Shown here in pieces: positions 9,420 to 18,440 of a DNA stretch of 25,494 nucleotides (position 1 is its first letter; every line of letters starts with the position of its first letter). This DNA is from Larix sibirica (Eukaryota; Streptophyta; Pinopsida; Pinales; Pinaceae), in contig NWUY0304219585.1 in the NCBI GenBank assembly GCA_004151065.3, positions 1 through 25,494 on the forward strand, read 5' to 3'. The notes below the pieces were generated by a model. The model had not been told where the DNA came from. It made no database searches and saw only the letters and a program-made list of their open reading frames with translations. The position numbers and the translations under genes are program-made.

Positions 9420-10080
9420 TTCCTCTGGGCCCTTGCCCTTAGAAGGACAAGCGGCTCTTCGTAAAACTAAATGTCTACTCGATTGAATGGACAAAGAATT
9501 TGGCTTGGCATTATTCTTTATCCCCGAACGGAGTGAGTTTAGTTCGTTTCTCCCCGTTCCCTTATCCTCCCCCCACTCGTAAGTCCCTCAACCAGCCGCC
9601 TTGCCCGGATAAAGGCCCGTGCTTATCCAGCCTCGTTTTTATTAGTTCGGAGGCGCCTTGTCTGTTCCAACTAAAGGGCATTTCTCTATAATATATTGGG
9701 AGTTGGGATCGTAATTTCCCCGCTAGCAATGTCAGAAGTGATGATCGTAAGGCCATTGCTAGGATCTCACTTGATCTATGGATGGAGCCCACTTTCATCT
9801 TATATCGCAGTAAAGCCGCCCACCTCTCTCTTTCTTTTATGGCCTTCTCTCTTTAACCCACTTCTCTGGATCTCTCTTTCAGAATAGCACCTAGAATAGG
9901 TTCACTTGACCAACGGAACAGAAATAGCATCATTAATCACTCAACGGAAAAGGGGGAATCATAAAAGGGAGGCACTCGAACTAAAGGAACTCCGGGTCCA
10001 CTCGATTTCAAAAAGGGGTCGTGATCGAAAAGCCCCTCCCAACCGAGAAATAGGAGAGCACTTCACTTTCTTTCTTTGAT
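9420..10080. other. Spacer with plant-mitochondria-like composition
   Basis: About 660 bases rich in short purine and pyrimidine runs (for example CCCCGTTCCC and GGGGTCGTGATCG). Open frames here are up to 119 codons (minus strand 9959-10318), but none has a recognisable motif. No repeat array is evident. Confidence 0.4.
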
Positions 10081-10089
10081 CCACTCTCC

Positions 10090-10190
10090 TTGGCGGGATT
10101 GGCAAAGGATTGTAAGCGTTTGTAACAATTAGAAGCGATTGGTTAAAAGGCAGATAATTGGAAAGCAATTGGTAAAGGTAAATCACATAA
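10090..10190 (+). repeat. Degenerate GATTGG / AATTGGTAA short repeats
   Basis: GATTGGCAAAGGATTG, GCGATTGGTTAAAAGGC, ATAATTGGAAAGC and AATTGGTAAAGG follow one another at spacings of 20-40 bp. The words resemble the better array at 17747-17890, so both may belong to one family. Confidence 0.4.
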
Positions 10191-10589
10191 AAGGTTATGG
10201 TTGTTTTGCTCAACCGGTGGCTGTTCGCGAAGGCTATTGTTCTTACAACCGCTGCAGCGCTGATGAAACTTTGTGTTGATTTAACAATAAGTGTATTAAT
10301 GCAACCACCCAAACCCACTCCATCTGATCCATTCTAGTTCCACCACTTTAGGGACCAATAAGTATATGGCAAGACCCCGGTTGCTCGGACCTTGGAAAAT
10401 TCATATTGGTTTCTCTGATTGACGAGTACGTGCTGCCTTTTGGTCGCCCAAGTCTGGTACGTGAGCGACAGATTAGTAAGTCTAGGCAGTTTACTCAGTA
10501 CTTCACACCAGCATTTTCCGGGCACAAAAAGCGTAATTGGCCTGCATCCTCACCTTATTGCTCAAGGCTGCCAAAAATGGAGGTTTAAT

Positions 10590-11102
10590 CAAATAGGTGC
10601 ATCCAGCTCAGAGGCAGCATATAACCATTATACTTGTTCAGGTGGATTCAGTTAACCCTGTAAGTTCCATTCATATTTATTTGTGCCCTTACGCTAAAAC
10701 ACGGGAGTACTACTATAGCATCATCCCTGCTATTTCCAAAAATACATATAATTAATTTGATATCGGTCATAAGGTTGGATTATTGGTGAAGTGCATTTAA
10801 ATCAAAGCAAGCAGATTAACGCACCCATCTAATAATCGGCGTCTTAGCCAGTAGATACGGATAAACCCAATTACACCTCCATAAATAGAGTAAAAGGCAG
10901 AACAGGGGTTTATTAATTTTATCTCGTTGCACTTGATTCAGTTTATGAGGTTATTGACCCAGAACCACTAGCAGCAGGTTTTATGGTGTAGCAGAAGTGG
11001 GGTTATTTACTGCATGGTGTTTATTGATTGAGAGGTGGTTGCATTATTATGATACGTTGTAGAAATAGCGGTTGATCCTGTGTCAATTTATCCACTAGCC
11101 CA
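10590..11102 (-). other. Triplet-periodic remnants (minus)
   Basis: The minus strand has scattered GSTA-like segments: LTGLTEST and YAASELDAPI near 10590-10660, PAASGSGSITS near 10930-10990, and, in frame with the open frame at 11103-11414 but beyond its TAG, WASG, stop, IDTGSTAISTTYHNNATTSQ near 11010-11102. Segments are separated by stops and frame changes. They look like more heavily decayed members of the same family. Confidence 0.45.
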
Positions 11103-11408
11103 CTATGTTCCATATTTCATATACGATTCAGGCAAAGTACTAGTTATGGAAAATGCAGATTCAATCCTAGCCTGAAACTTACATATAACACATTTATCAG
11201 TTGCAACGGGGGTCCCAATATAACAGTCGTAAATGGGGGCGAAGTTGGTTTCTTTATACGATGCAGTTGATCCATTGGCACGGGCTATACGAGATTCAAC
11301 GCACATATCCATGTTAATATGTTGGCCAGATCCAAATCCATTGGCCGCGGGGGGCCAGCCTAATATGTTTAGTTTCAGGGTCAGTTGATCCAGTGAAAGC
11401 AGCACCAT
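11103..11408 (-). other. Hypothetical ORF / triplet-periodic module (minus), 101 codons from ATG
   Basis: An ATG at 11408-11406 (a TTG lies two codons upstream) opens a frame to a TAG at 11105-11103. It contains AANGFGSGQHINMDMCVES, RIARANGSTASYKE and GTPVATDKCVICKFQA. The same frame reads on past the TAG for about 30 more codons of Thr/Ser-rich sequence. GGATTTGGATCTGG and GGATCAACTGC words tie it to the GSTA family. A real small gene is possible but unsupported. Its start faces away from the plus ORF at 11416, with seven bases between the two ATGs. Confidence 0.3.
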
Positions 11409-11415
11409 AGACAAT

Positions 11416-11661
11416 ATGAAGAGGCAATGCCTTAATATAATAAGGTTGAAAGCAGCAAAAGAAGGTCTACGAGATCACGGTGGAGACCGGAGCGGGGAGG
11501 TAGATCCATACACAGCATTAAAACCAGTACGAGAGCTAAGTAAGGACTTTCAAATTGAGGGTTTCTGGTTCCCGCCTAACAAAAAGCCCATAATCCCTAC
11601 TTATATATTGCTCCAGGCTGCCGCGGGTGCTTCTTATCACATTATACTTAAAGCCTTTTGA
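11416..11661 (+). CDS. Hypothetical ORF, 81 codons, unrecognised
   Basis: ATG at 11416 to TGA at 11659-11661. The product is basic at its N terminus (MKRQCLNIIRLKAAKEGLRD), hydrophilic in the middle (GEVDPYTALKPVRELSKDF) and moderately hydrophobic near the end (ILLQAAAGASYHIIL). I recognise no domain. It is one of the few ATG-started frames here without a repeat-dominated composition, and it diverges from the minus ORF that starts at 11408. An open frame this long is expected by chance in 25 kb, so the probability that it is a gene is low. Confidence 0.18.
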   Translation: MKRQCLNIIRLKAAKEGLRDHGGDRSGEVDPYTALKPVRELSKDFQIEGFWFPPNKKPIIPTYILLQAAAGASYHIILKAF

Positions 11662-11861
11662 AACTGTGTTATAGGGGGCCGTAATATTTTCGTGCCTTTA
11701 TAATACAAAGTATTTCAATCCCTTATATTAATTTCTGGCCTTGCCTTATAATAGTTGTGGGTGGGATAATAGTGAGCTACGGGGCCTTCCTTCAGTAGAG
11801 GGTGAAAGATAACCAATCAAATGGGAGTATAAAGGTGAAATAGCACGGCCTGACCTCGACC

Positions 11862-11962
11862 CTTGAGCCCTCCACCTAGAGCCTAGACCCTTGACCTCCC
11901 CCTCATTCCCTTCAGCCAGATTCCCTTTGTGTTGGGGAAGTTTCCCTTCGGCCAGATCTGGA
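11862..11962 (+). repeat. Short direct repeats (ACCCTTGA; CCCTTCRGCCAGAT)
   Basis: CGACCCTTGAGCCCTCC and AGACCCTTGACCTCCCC lie 20-25 bases apart. TCCCTTCAGCCAGATTCC at about 11907 and TCCCTTCGGCCAGATCTGG at about 11943 are a second pair. The first type recurs at about 16700-16776 (CCTAGCCCTTGACCCTCGACC). Confidence 0.55.
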
Positions 11963-12109
11963 CCAGTAGGGAACAGTCTCAGAATAAGAATCATAATTCC
12001 ATTTAAGGAAGCATTGTTGTATAATTAAGTATATAACGCCAGCTTCAAAATATTCTCTTTCTTTTTATTTTGATTGATGGCCTACCAGGCTCTTACTCGG
12101 CTCGGGCCA

Positions 12110-12420
12110 GAACTTCGGCCTGTAAACAGAAGCCTTGAACCAGGGAGGGCCTTAAGCCATTCACCGGAAGCCATAAGTCAGTAAGTCTCTCACCTCTTTA
12201 GTCATGCACTAGAAAGAAGCCTTGAACCAGGAAGGAACAGAAGCTGGAAGCCTATACCGCCACCAAGCCAGAAGAGCCATTAGACTAAACAAGTCCAGAA
12301 GCCAAGAGACTTTCACCTTGGATCCTTTTGCTTCTCACCTTTTTAAAGATGCCAGATTTGAACCTCTCACCTTTTGACAGAACCCTCTCAACACCTTTTG
12401 CCAGTCACCTTTCATAAAGA
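12110..12420 (+). repeat. AGAAGCCTTGAACCAGG repeat cluster
   Basis: AGAAGCCTTGAACCAGG occurs exactly at 12128-12144 and 12215-12231, 87 bases apart. Related AGAAGC, CCAGAAGCC, CTCTCACCTTTT and GTCACCTTT words fill the rest. No gene is seen in this stretch. Confidence 0.6.
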
Positions 12421-12504
12421 GCCTTAGCCTGTAACCTCACCCCCTCACCCCCAGATTAACCAGTCGTACGCTTTTATCCGTCCAATCACCCAGGAAGGCC
12501 CAGG

Positions 12505-12660
12505 ACGCTGGAACCAATCCCATATTCCCGCTTTATGTTCTTACCCAACATTTGGCCGCCTTCCGGAACCAATACCATATACGCTTTCAGGAAACAATCC
12601 TCCAGCCCTAGCATCAATACACATTTGGCCTTATGTTTTTCCCCCTATTACGCTTTAAGT
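12505..12660 (+). repeat. GGAACCAAT(C/A)CCATAT direct repeat
   Basis: GGAACCAATCCCATAT at 12510-12525 and GGAACCAATACCATAT at 12565-12580 are 55 bases apart. ACATTTGGCC recurs at 12548 and 12621, and TACGCTTT / CCCGCTTTATG words also repeat. The short frames here on both strands look fortuitous. Confidence 0.6.
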
Positions 12661-12963
12661 TCTTCCACACATACCACAAAGGAGGTGATTCTATGTCCGT
12701 TACCAGTTGTGCCCTTCATAGACAGACCCGACAGAGAGAAATAAAAAACCTTTTGGTAAGAACAATAAATGAAGAGGACTTTTTTGGGAAGCATAAAAAG
12801 AAGGAGGAACCTTTCGGGAATAGCACTTAAACTGCCCAAGCCCCATTTCCCTTTTCAACTTATCCCTTTTCACTTAATAAAACGAAACAGGAGAGCAGAT
12901 CCTTCAGCACCAGCACTTAAAGAACTAAGTTAGCATCCAGACAGAGACATACCTGTCACATTA

Positions 12964-13011
12964 AGCACCAGACGTACCAGCTCTCAAAGCACCAGATGTA
13001 GCAGCTCTCAG
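12964..13011 (+). repeat. 24-bp tandem repeat, two copies
   Basis: AGCACCAGA(C/T)GTA(C/G)CAGCTCTCA(A/G) occurs head to tail at 12964-12987 and 12988-13011, differing at three positions. Flanking AGCACCAG words at about 12907 suggest more decayed units. On the minus strand the unit reads as Ser/Gly/Ala-type triplets (ACATCTGGTGCT), so it may be a degraded member of the triplet-periodic family. Confidence 0.75.
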
Positions 13012-13104
13012 AGCCTCCCTCCCCGCAAGCCAGACATAGCAGCACCCACTAAGAAGGTGGATATGGATTCGATGGAGATTTTATATGTTTATTTGTGTTG
13101 GCAA

Positions 13105-13200
13105 GGGCTACAACGGATACAGATATGGCACACGGCAGCTACAACGCAAAAAACGGATACATATATGGCTGCGTATACGGCTGCGGATACAGATACTTAC
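13105..13200 (+). repeat. AACGGATACA(G/T)ATATGGC array, ~40-bp spacing
   Basis: AACGGATACAGATATGGC at 13112-13129 and AACGGATACATATATGGC at 13152-13169 are 40 bases apart. A third partial copy, CGGATACAGATAC, lies at about 13184. GCTACAACG precedes the first copy and recurs between the two. The overlapping plus frames of 64-65 codons are repeat-derived. Confidence 0.7.
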
Positions 13201-13259
13201 ATACCAAGCATAGATTCATATACGTATTTATACTACGCTTTTATTTATTAAGTACCAGC

Positions 13260-13960
13260 GCAAGAGGCCCTAGTTTATCCCGAGTCACATAGCAATATTC
13301 CCATCATGATCCAGTGGACCCATAGAGAGAGTTATATGATTATGTGTTGCTTGCCAGTTTATTGTGCTGCTGGCCAGTTGTTTCAGTCAACAGAGGGTAC
13401 AGTTTATGTTTGTTGTTTTTGAAGGTGGGCTGCTAGCCGGTTTAAGTAACCTGGAGGTGTTGTCCGCGAAGGTGGAATGCTTGCCAGGTGCTTTTTCCTT
13501 GGTGTGGTGCGGGGTGAAATGCTTGGCATCCTTGAACATAATGGGTTCCGCTGGCAATTCACCCACTTTTTACTGGATAGAAGCTTCGAACCCTAAGGGC
13601 GTAAATTGAAGATTGAGTCTTACTGCTTCCCCCATGTTCCGGACGAGGACTGCGTTCCGGACGATAAACGCTACAGCTCACTAACAGTAAACACCTTGTG
13701 GCTCGGGTCCCCTAAAACCCCCTACTTCCCGGAAAAGTACCGGGATGCTACAACTTGTATAAGCTTCTTTTAGCTTGGTTATTGTTGTGTGTCTTGCCCT
13801 CAATAATATGCCCCCACTAAAAAGATGAATTAAAGTACTAACTACCTCCCCACGGAAATGAATGAGTGCTTGATCGCTATAGCTTCCCCCCTGTAAACTG
13901 TCACCTTTCCACTCTCACCCTTTCCTATTGGATTGCGTTCAACTATTGGTGACTCAAAAG
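13260..13960. other. Spacer, weak repeats
   Basis: GAAGGTGG, GGAATGCTTGCCAGGTGC and GAAATGCTTGGCATCC near 13465-13535 hint at a 40-50 bp decayed repeat, and GCTTGCCAGT / GCTGGCCAGT lie near 13350-13380. CCGGACGAGGACTGCGTTCCGGACGA has an internal CCGGACGA duplication at about 13640-13665. No gene is seen. Confidence 0.4.
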
Positions 13961-13961
13961 A

Positions 13962-14085
13962 GAATTCCCTCCTATTTATTCCCTAAAAGACTGAGCAGAG
14001 CTCCCTAAGGGTTAGCTCAGTTTTGACAGATTGAATTCCCTCTGTAAACCCTGAGTATAGCTCCCTCTGAATTCCCTCCTGCTAT
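13962..14085 (+). repeat. GAATTCCCTC repeats with CTGAG-AGCTCCCT
   Basis: GAATTCCCT occurs at 13962, 14033 and 14069. CTGAGCAGAGCTCCCT and CTGAGTATAGCTCCCT follow the first two copies at similar distance. CCTGAGTATAGCT also occurs exactly at 19746-19758. Confidence 0.6.
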
Positions 14086-14103
14086 CCTGCCAAAGGGTGA
14101 GGT

Positions 14104-14119
14104 GCGGAGCCGCTCGACC
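14104..14119 (+). repeat. GCGGAGCCGCTCGACC motif, plus copy
   Basis: Identical over 16 bases to the minus strand of 1747-1762, followed by GAAGGGATGAGG. Founding example of the dispersed CTCGACC family in this window. Confidence 0.65.
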
Positions 14120-14862
14120 GAAGGGATGAGGAAATCATCCATCAAAAAGAAATATATATACTAGTTTTTTCAAAAAAAGTAATATTGGCAAATCCGCAAT
14201 GGCTATGGCTAATTAAACTATGGCATGCCGGAGGTGCATTCTGCTTATCTACCAATGCAAATATTGAGTAACCAATAAAAACCAACGGTTCATCTTCGGC
14301 GAATCCAATATGGCAATTTGCATTAACCGCAAACATACCGGAGGTCGTATTTGGTATTGACATATCCGCTGGTGAGGTAAAGGACCCCTAAACAACGATC
14401 TTCCACATTTGTGCATCCCCTATCAAAATGCAATCAAATTGAAGTCGTTGGGCATATCAGTGTCTTCCCTCAATGCCGCTCCCCTAGATATAGATGGACA
14501 TATATTTTGGCTTTAGAACTGGAACACCCACATAGCAAGCAATCTCCCCCTTCTTCGTACATCCCCCCTTTTTTATTGTACATGCTATAGAGCTGCTCCA
14601 GTAGTCATATAGCAGCAATTAGGGTCTTCCCTTTGTCCCGCTATACTCCGTAACCTTTGTACCACTAGATGAATGCTATATAAATGGGCCATCCACATAG
14701 CATTCATACAGGGTATTCCTTCTACACGCTATATATGAGCTTATCCTTCCTATAAGGTGAGGAACTCAATGGATAGATTTTGGGTCTTTTCTCGACCAAC
14801 GGTAGAGGAAAGACAGATGCGTTATTGAAGCGTTATCGAAGCTAAGAGGTTTTAGTCAAAGT

Positions 14863-14874
14863 AAAAAAAAAAAA
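14863..14874. repeat. A12 homopolymer
   Basis: Twelve consecutive adenines followed by GAGAGAGG. Likely a slippage tract, and its length may be uncertain in an assembly. Confidence 0.85.
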
Positions 14875-15066
14875 GAGAGGGGATTATTATAGACGTAAGA
14901 AGTCTACTGATCAGTAAATAATATTGCCGGCATAATAGGTATACCTATATCTCTGATCTCTGATTCCAATGTACTCTTACTACTGGATAGATAGATTTTT
15001 TTCTTTCACCATGAAGTGTTCTGCGAAGCTAACAATGGATGACCGCTAACAATGAGGGTTTTCACT

Positions 15067-15095
15067 CTCGACCGACAAAGGAGGGAAGGGAGAGG
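15067..15095 (+). repeat. CTCGACC-family motif
   Basis: CTCGACCGAC, then AAAGGAGGGAAGGGAGAGG. Same layout (CTCGACC, short spacer, purine run ending AGGGAGAGG) as at 14791, 15383 and 19631. Confidence 0.5.
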
Positions 15096-15295
15096 AAGGA
15101 AGCCAATACTATTTTTTCCCCGGTAATATCTCGGTCTTCCCACACCACATATTCCCTCCGTAACTGTTCTACAACTCCCCGATCCACATAGCAGGAATCA
15201 GGGTCTTCCCGCACCCTCTACACATTGAAGGAAGTCTTTCTACACTCTATCTTCTATCAATATTATGTAAAGAAGACATTCCCGAGGTACGAGGA

Positions 15296-15319
15296 CCTCC
15301 CCCTACCACTTTTGGGGAG
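15296..15319 (+). other. Small hairpin CTCCCC...GGGGAG
   Basis: CTCCCC, ten bases of loop, then GGGGAG. No poly-T follows and no gene ends nearby, so I do not call it a terminator. Confidence 0.4.
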
Positions 15320-15382
15320 CGGGTTCGTATCTCGATCTCCTAGCGTCCGATCGAGCGGGTTCTACTCCTCACCCCCTTTAGG

Positions 15383-15404
15383 CACTCGACCAGCTGGGAG
15401 AGGG
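15383..15404 (+). repeat. CTCGACC-family motif
   Basis: CACTCGACCAGC, then TGGGAGAGGG. Closest relative is 19631-19650 (ACTCGACCGT, then AGGGAGAGGG). Confidence 0.5.
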
Positions 15405-15516
15405 AATGCACTGTTCGGGTCACTTTAAAGTGGACTTGGAAGGGAGTGTTTTCAGCGTGCTCAAATGGCTATATCATTTTTTATCTCTAAATTGCCTAGG
15501 CCTCTGCTCTGCCTAA

Positions 15517-15596
15517 CCTTCCTTCTACCTTTCCTGCTTTTTTCACTTTGCGATTGAGACCTATATTGCCTTCCTTCCAGCTTCTATCTTTCCTGC
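15517..15596 (+). repeat. CCTTCCTTC...CTTTCCTGC imperfect tandem pair
   Basis: 15517-15537 and 15569-15596 both start CCTTCCTTC and end CTTTCCTGC, 52 bases apart. The second carries a 7-base insertion. The block is pyrimidine-rich. Confidence 0.65.
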
Positions 15597-15751
15597 CTTC
15601 TTCCTATCAACTGGACCCGACCAGTAGCGAGCGAACCATCCAACAGAATTGTAGAGGGTGGCCTTTGAGGAGTTCATACCAATTTACTTAATATGTATAA
15701 CTTATCCTATTTACTACCACTGAGCTACAAAAAGCACCAGTCAGAGCCATA

Positions 15752-16211
15752 GGAAATCAATGAGGGAGGAGTTGGTGGAGAAGCTAGACGAGTCTTACCC
15801 AAACAGCCATGATTGGATTTGATTGAGGATGATGAGTACCCTAAGAACCAACTGCTTTGCCGAACAAACAAGAAAGAAAGACCACCAAATGGATTAGGAG
15901 TTGGTGGATGAGGAGCTGGAGCAGTATTCTTTCTTATACCAGATACAACCGATCAATTGATTAGGAGAATGCTTCGTGCGATCTGGCCGTCGATCTCTGG
16001 CTACCCGAGCTACGAGGAGCTTGCCGGAACGCTTCGCTCAAATAACCCGACTTACGAACCTGCTTACTGCCTTCGACCTATTTTAGAGGAAGGATCTCTC
16101 TTCTTTCAAACTGGAGTGGAGACAATGAACTTGACACGGATTGCGAGGAGGCTTTACGAACATGGATTGTTGCTTGCTAGGATAATCTGGGCTGGGACAA
16201 GAATAAAATGA
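15752..16211 (+). pseudogene. Gene-like open stretch, unrecognised, two in-frame TGA
   Basis: One frame stays open from about 15767 to the TGA at 16209, interrupted only by two TGA codons. It reads GVGGEARRVLPKQP, stop, LDLIEDDEYPKNQLLCRTN and KKERPPNGLGVGG, stop, GAGAVFFLIPDTTDQL, then the 84-codon segment from a TTG at 15957 that includes SISGYPSYEELAGTLRSN and ARRLYEHGLLLARIIWAG. A second frame over the first third also looks peptide-like (MREELVEKLDESYPNSHDWI). GGAGTTGGTGGA is repeated at about 15769 and 15898. I recognise no family. The mixed composition is less repetitive than the GSTA modules, which makes this the best candidate for a true decayed gene, with low confidence. Confidence 0.25.
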
Positions 16212-16355
16212 ACCGGCGCGCTTACTTACGTGCTTCCTGCCCGGCTATATTTTTACGTGTGGGTGATGTAACGTGAAAATCGAAGAATATCGTATACAAG
16301 GAGATCTCTCTCATTATATATGTAATTTCGCCTTTCTTTTTTGTTGACATTCCTA

Positions 16356-16369
16356 AGCGGTCGACCGCT
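16356..16369. other. 14-bp perfect palindrome AGCGGTCGACCGCT
   Basis: Perfect inverted repeat with no loop. It contains the GTCGAC core and partly resembles the CTCGACC family. No gene is adjacent, so any regulatory role is unsupported. Confidence 0.7.
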
Positions 16370-17056
16370 GGAATATTTATCTATATTAGACCAGCAAGCA
16401 ATGGCGAAAGCTTAACTGGAAAGTCCTGTAATCCTAGAGAACCAATCAGAAAGGGTATAGTTCATAGAATATAAAATAGAGTCCTCTGACGGGAAGTCCT
16501 TTTTTTATTCTCTTGGTATGAGTGAAAGGGATTTATGCTCTATTGTGTGAGCTATTCAATAAATCCATGCTTTCCCATCAACGCGTCTGTTGGCCGCCAG
16601 CCAGTCATACCCGAAATTGCCAGAGGATCTTTTGAAATAGCCGATCAGAGTGGTAGCCCATAATTGTCGGAAAGAGTAGCTGCCTACATAGCCCCCGCCC
16701 TACAAGTCATACATAGACCTCGACCTATACCCCACGACCTCTATGGAACCTAGCCCTTGACCCTCGACCTCTACCGCTACAGAATCATGGAAATGTTATT
16801 ACCTCGATTTAATGGATGATGCATTAAACGGTTAAGAAGCCTTTTCATAGCCCAGAAGCAACAGCCATTGACAGGAGGTCATTGCCGTAGTCGAGCATTA
16901 CTAATCATATCCACCAAGGACACATTAGACATCAACCAGTCGATATCACACGCACTGTTACTTACGTTAATATATAAGATGAGAGGAGCATATGGCAGTC
17001 CATGTTGAGTAGCACAGGACAATCAATATAGGGATGTTAATAATTATTTTGAGGAG
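16370..17056. other. Spacer
   Basis: Contains the CTCGACC / CCCTTGACC words at about 16715-16776 that relate to 11862-11900. Otherwise I see no gene, RNA or repeat. Confidence 0.4.
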
Positions 17057-17530
17057 TCACTTGATTAGTATTCCCCTTAGAGTTAACCGAATCTCTGAGC
17101 GATACATCCATCCCATTGAAACCATCCCAACATTGCAAAGTTCGTCTGGAAAGATCAGGGAGTCTTGAAACACCAGGGCATCCATCTTACCACACAAGAA
17201 TCCCCCCCATCGTGAAACAGTAGCGAAGAACCACCCCAGCGTTAATAGTTCACTCGGAATTACTAGCCCTGGGGAACCCCCAAACCCCAGCACGATATCT
17301 GCCACCCCAGGAAGGCCAACATCCAGGCGAATCAACTACGTGCAGTGAGTGAATTACACGGGGCTAGGTAAGTGCATGCAGTGATCAGATGTGCAACAAA
17401 CCCGGCACGTGAGTTTCCCAAGTTAACAACAGATGGGAAAGGGGAAGGACCCTATGATACGGCTATAAGGTTGGGAAAAAGAAAGCCTAACTGGATATAG
17501 AGGGCGTATGTGTCAAAAGTTTGTAGGATC
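17057..17530. other. Spacer with a GC-rich minus-strand open frame
   Basis: A 92-codon minus-strand frame begins at a TTG at 17335 and contains GVADIVLGFGGSPGLVIPS and WFFATVSRWGGFLCG. It is somewhat peptide-like, but it has no ATG at its head and matches no family I know. CTGGGG...CCCCAG near 17270-17291 can form a small stem. Confidence 0.3.
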
Positions 17531-17557
17531 ATAGAGCCCATGATCCCAGCCCAGCGG

Positions 17558-17596
17558 GTTAGCTAAGCCAATTAGCCAAGCTGATTAGTTAAGCCG
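17558..17596 (+). repeat. 13-bp tandem repeat, three copies
   Basis: GTTAGCTAAGCCA, ATTAGCCAAGCTG and ATTAGTTAAGCCG follow head to tail with no gap. A further related word, ATTAGCCCGGTCG, lies at 17619. Consensus (A/G)TTAG(C/T)(T/C)AAGCCR. Confidence 0.75.
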
Positions 17597-17746
17597 AGTA
17601 GCGCACCATCCCCATTGGATTAGCCCGGTCGAGAATCCAAGCAGCCAGCCAAGTTGTTGAATAGCCCAGTTGAGTAACCATAGAGTAACCCGGGTTATCC
17701 TTGCCTGGATAGTAATATATTGTGTGTGAAATGATTGACTATCAAT

Positions 17747-17890
17747 AATTGAATCGGGCTTAATAAGTCAATTGGTCGCACCTAGGCAATTGAGCTAAAG
17801 GAATTGGTAGGAATCGGTCCCAGCAAGTGAATTGGGAACAATAAATCAATTGGTAACAACCAGGGTAATCGGGCTAAACAAGGGAATGGG
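17747..17890 (+). repeat. ~38-bp tandem array, four diverged units
   Basis: Units begin near 17747, 17787, 17825 and 17866. Each contains a form of AATTGGGCTAAA, then CAATTGGTAACA, then a CCAGG/CCCAGC-type end. Unit lengths vary from 36 to 41 bases. Confidence 0.7.
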
Positions 17891-17946
17891 TTCACTTGAA
17901 ACACACACTATCAGGTCTGAACTAAGGTATGGATTTCACTTCTACG

Positions 17947-17995
17947 TACTTAACTTAACATCTTCCTTCAAACTTAACTTAACATCTGTCTTTCA
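17947..17995 (+). repeat. 24-bp tandem repeat, two copies
   Basis: ACTTAACTTAACATCT, then TCCTTCA or GTCTTTCA, repeated at 17947-17970 and 17971-17995. The identical ACTTAACTTAACATCT cores suggest a fairly recent duplication. Confidence 0.8.
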
Positions 17996-18119
17996 TGGAT
18001 TGAACTAGACATAATGTATATTGTATATAATATAGGTATAGCTAAAGTAAGAAAAAGAAAGGTTTCATCAAGCGAGGTAAAGTTATAGGGTCTAGGTTGA
18101 GGATAAAGGCCGAGGTAAA

Positions 18120-18129
18120 GGGGGGGGGG
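18120..18129. repeat. G10 homopolymer
   Basis: Ten consecutive guanines. Likely to be length-variable in sequencing and assembly. Confidence 0.85.
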
Positions 18130-18233
18130 TATAGGTATGGTTGCTATGGGGATTGGCTCTCAGCTGTTGGTCAATATGAGGCGTTCTATATTAGGTTGGC
18201 AATAAAGGGCGGTGACCACTGGCTATAAGCTGA

Positions 18234-18440
18234 CGTTCTGACGAGGGTTTAACCTATCAAGGAAAGAAGCATAAGAAAGACGGTCTCTCGTCTGCTACCC
18301 TTGCTTCCTACGCGTCAGCCTTTGTCTTTGTGCCTGCCTCTGCCTTCACTTCTGGCTTTTAAGCTGTTAGCTTTTATGCTATATCTCAAAATGGATCTAC
18401 TGCATATGCTTACCCTAAATATACATATATAGTCCAATGA
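18234..18440 (+). other. Triplet-periodic Ser/Ala/Thr module (plus)
   Basis: After a TGA at 18231 the frame runs to a TGA at about 18439 with one internal TAA. It reads GLTYQGKKHKKDGLSSATLA, SYASAFVFVPASAFTSGF, stop, AVSFYAISQNGSTAYAYPKY and TYIVQ. SATLAS is shared with 20082-20099 on the same strand, using mostly different synonymous codons. No domain is recognised. Confidence 0.5.

Larger units (their letters stand above)
14453..15215 (+). repeat. ATCCACATAGCA...GGGTCTTCCC repeat family
   Basis: Related copies start near 14453 (CATATCAGTGTCTTCCCT), 14527 (CCCACATAGCAAGCAATC), 14606 (CATATAGCAGCAATTAGGG then TCTTCCCT), 14691 (ATCCACATAGCATTCATACA then GGGTATTCCT) and 15182 (ATCCACATAGCAGGAATCAG then GGTCTTCCC). 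CCCGCTATAC or ACACGCTATA often follows. Spacing is irregular (about 75-490 bases), as in a tandem array broken by deletions and insertions. No gene overlaps convincingly. Confidence 0.7.

Noticed and set aside
9959-10318. 119-codon minus-strand open frame, the longest in the window
   Set aside because: No recognisable domain, mixed composition with basic and Ser-rich ends, and a length expected by chance in 25 kb read in six frames.
13985-14030. GTTAGCTCAG resembling a tRNA D-arm
   Set aside because: It is part of the GAATTCCCTC repeat cluster, and no T-arm or acceptor pairing follows.
15296-15319. Intrinsic terminator
   Set aside because: The short stem has no T-run and there is no gene upstream.
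17057-17335. 92-codon minus-strand frame with Gly/Leu-rich sequence
   Set aside because: Starts only at a TTG, matches no known family, and lies in GC-rich sequence where stops are rarer.
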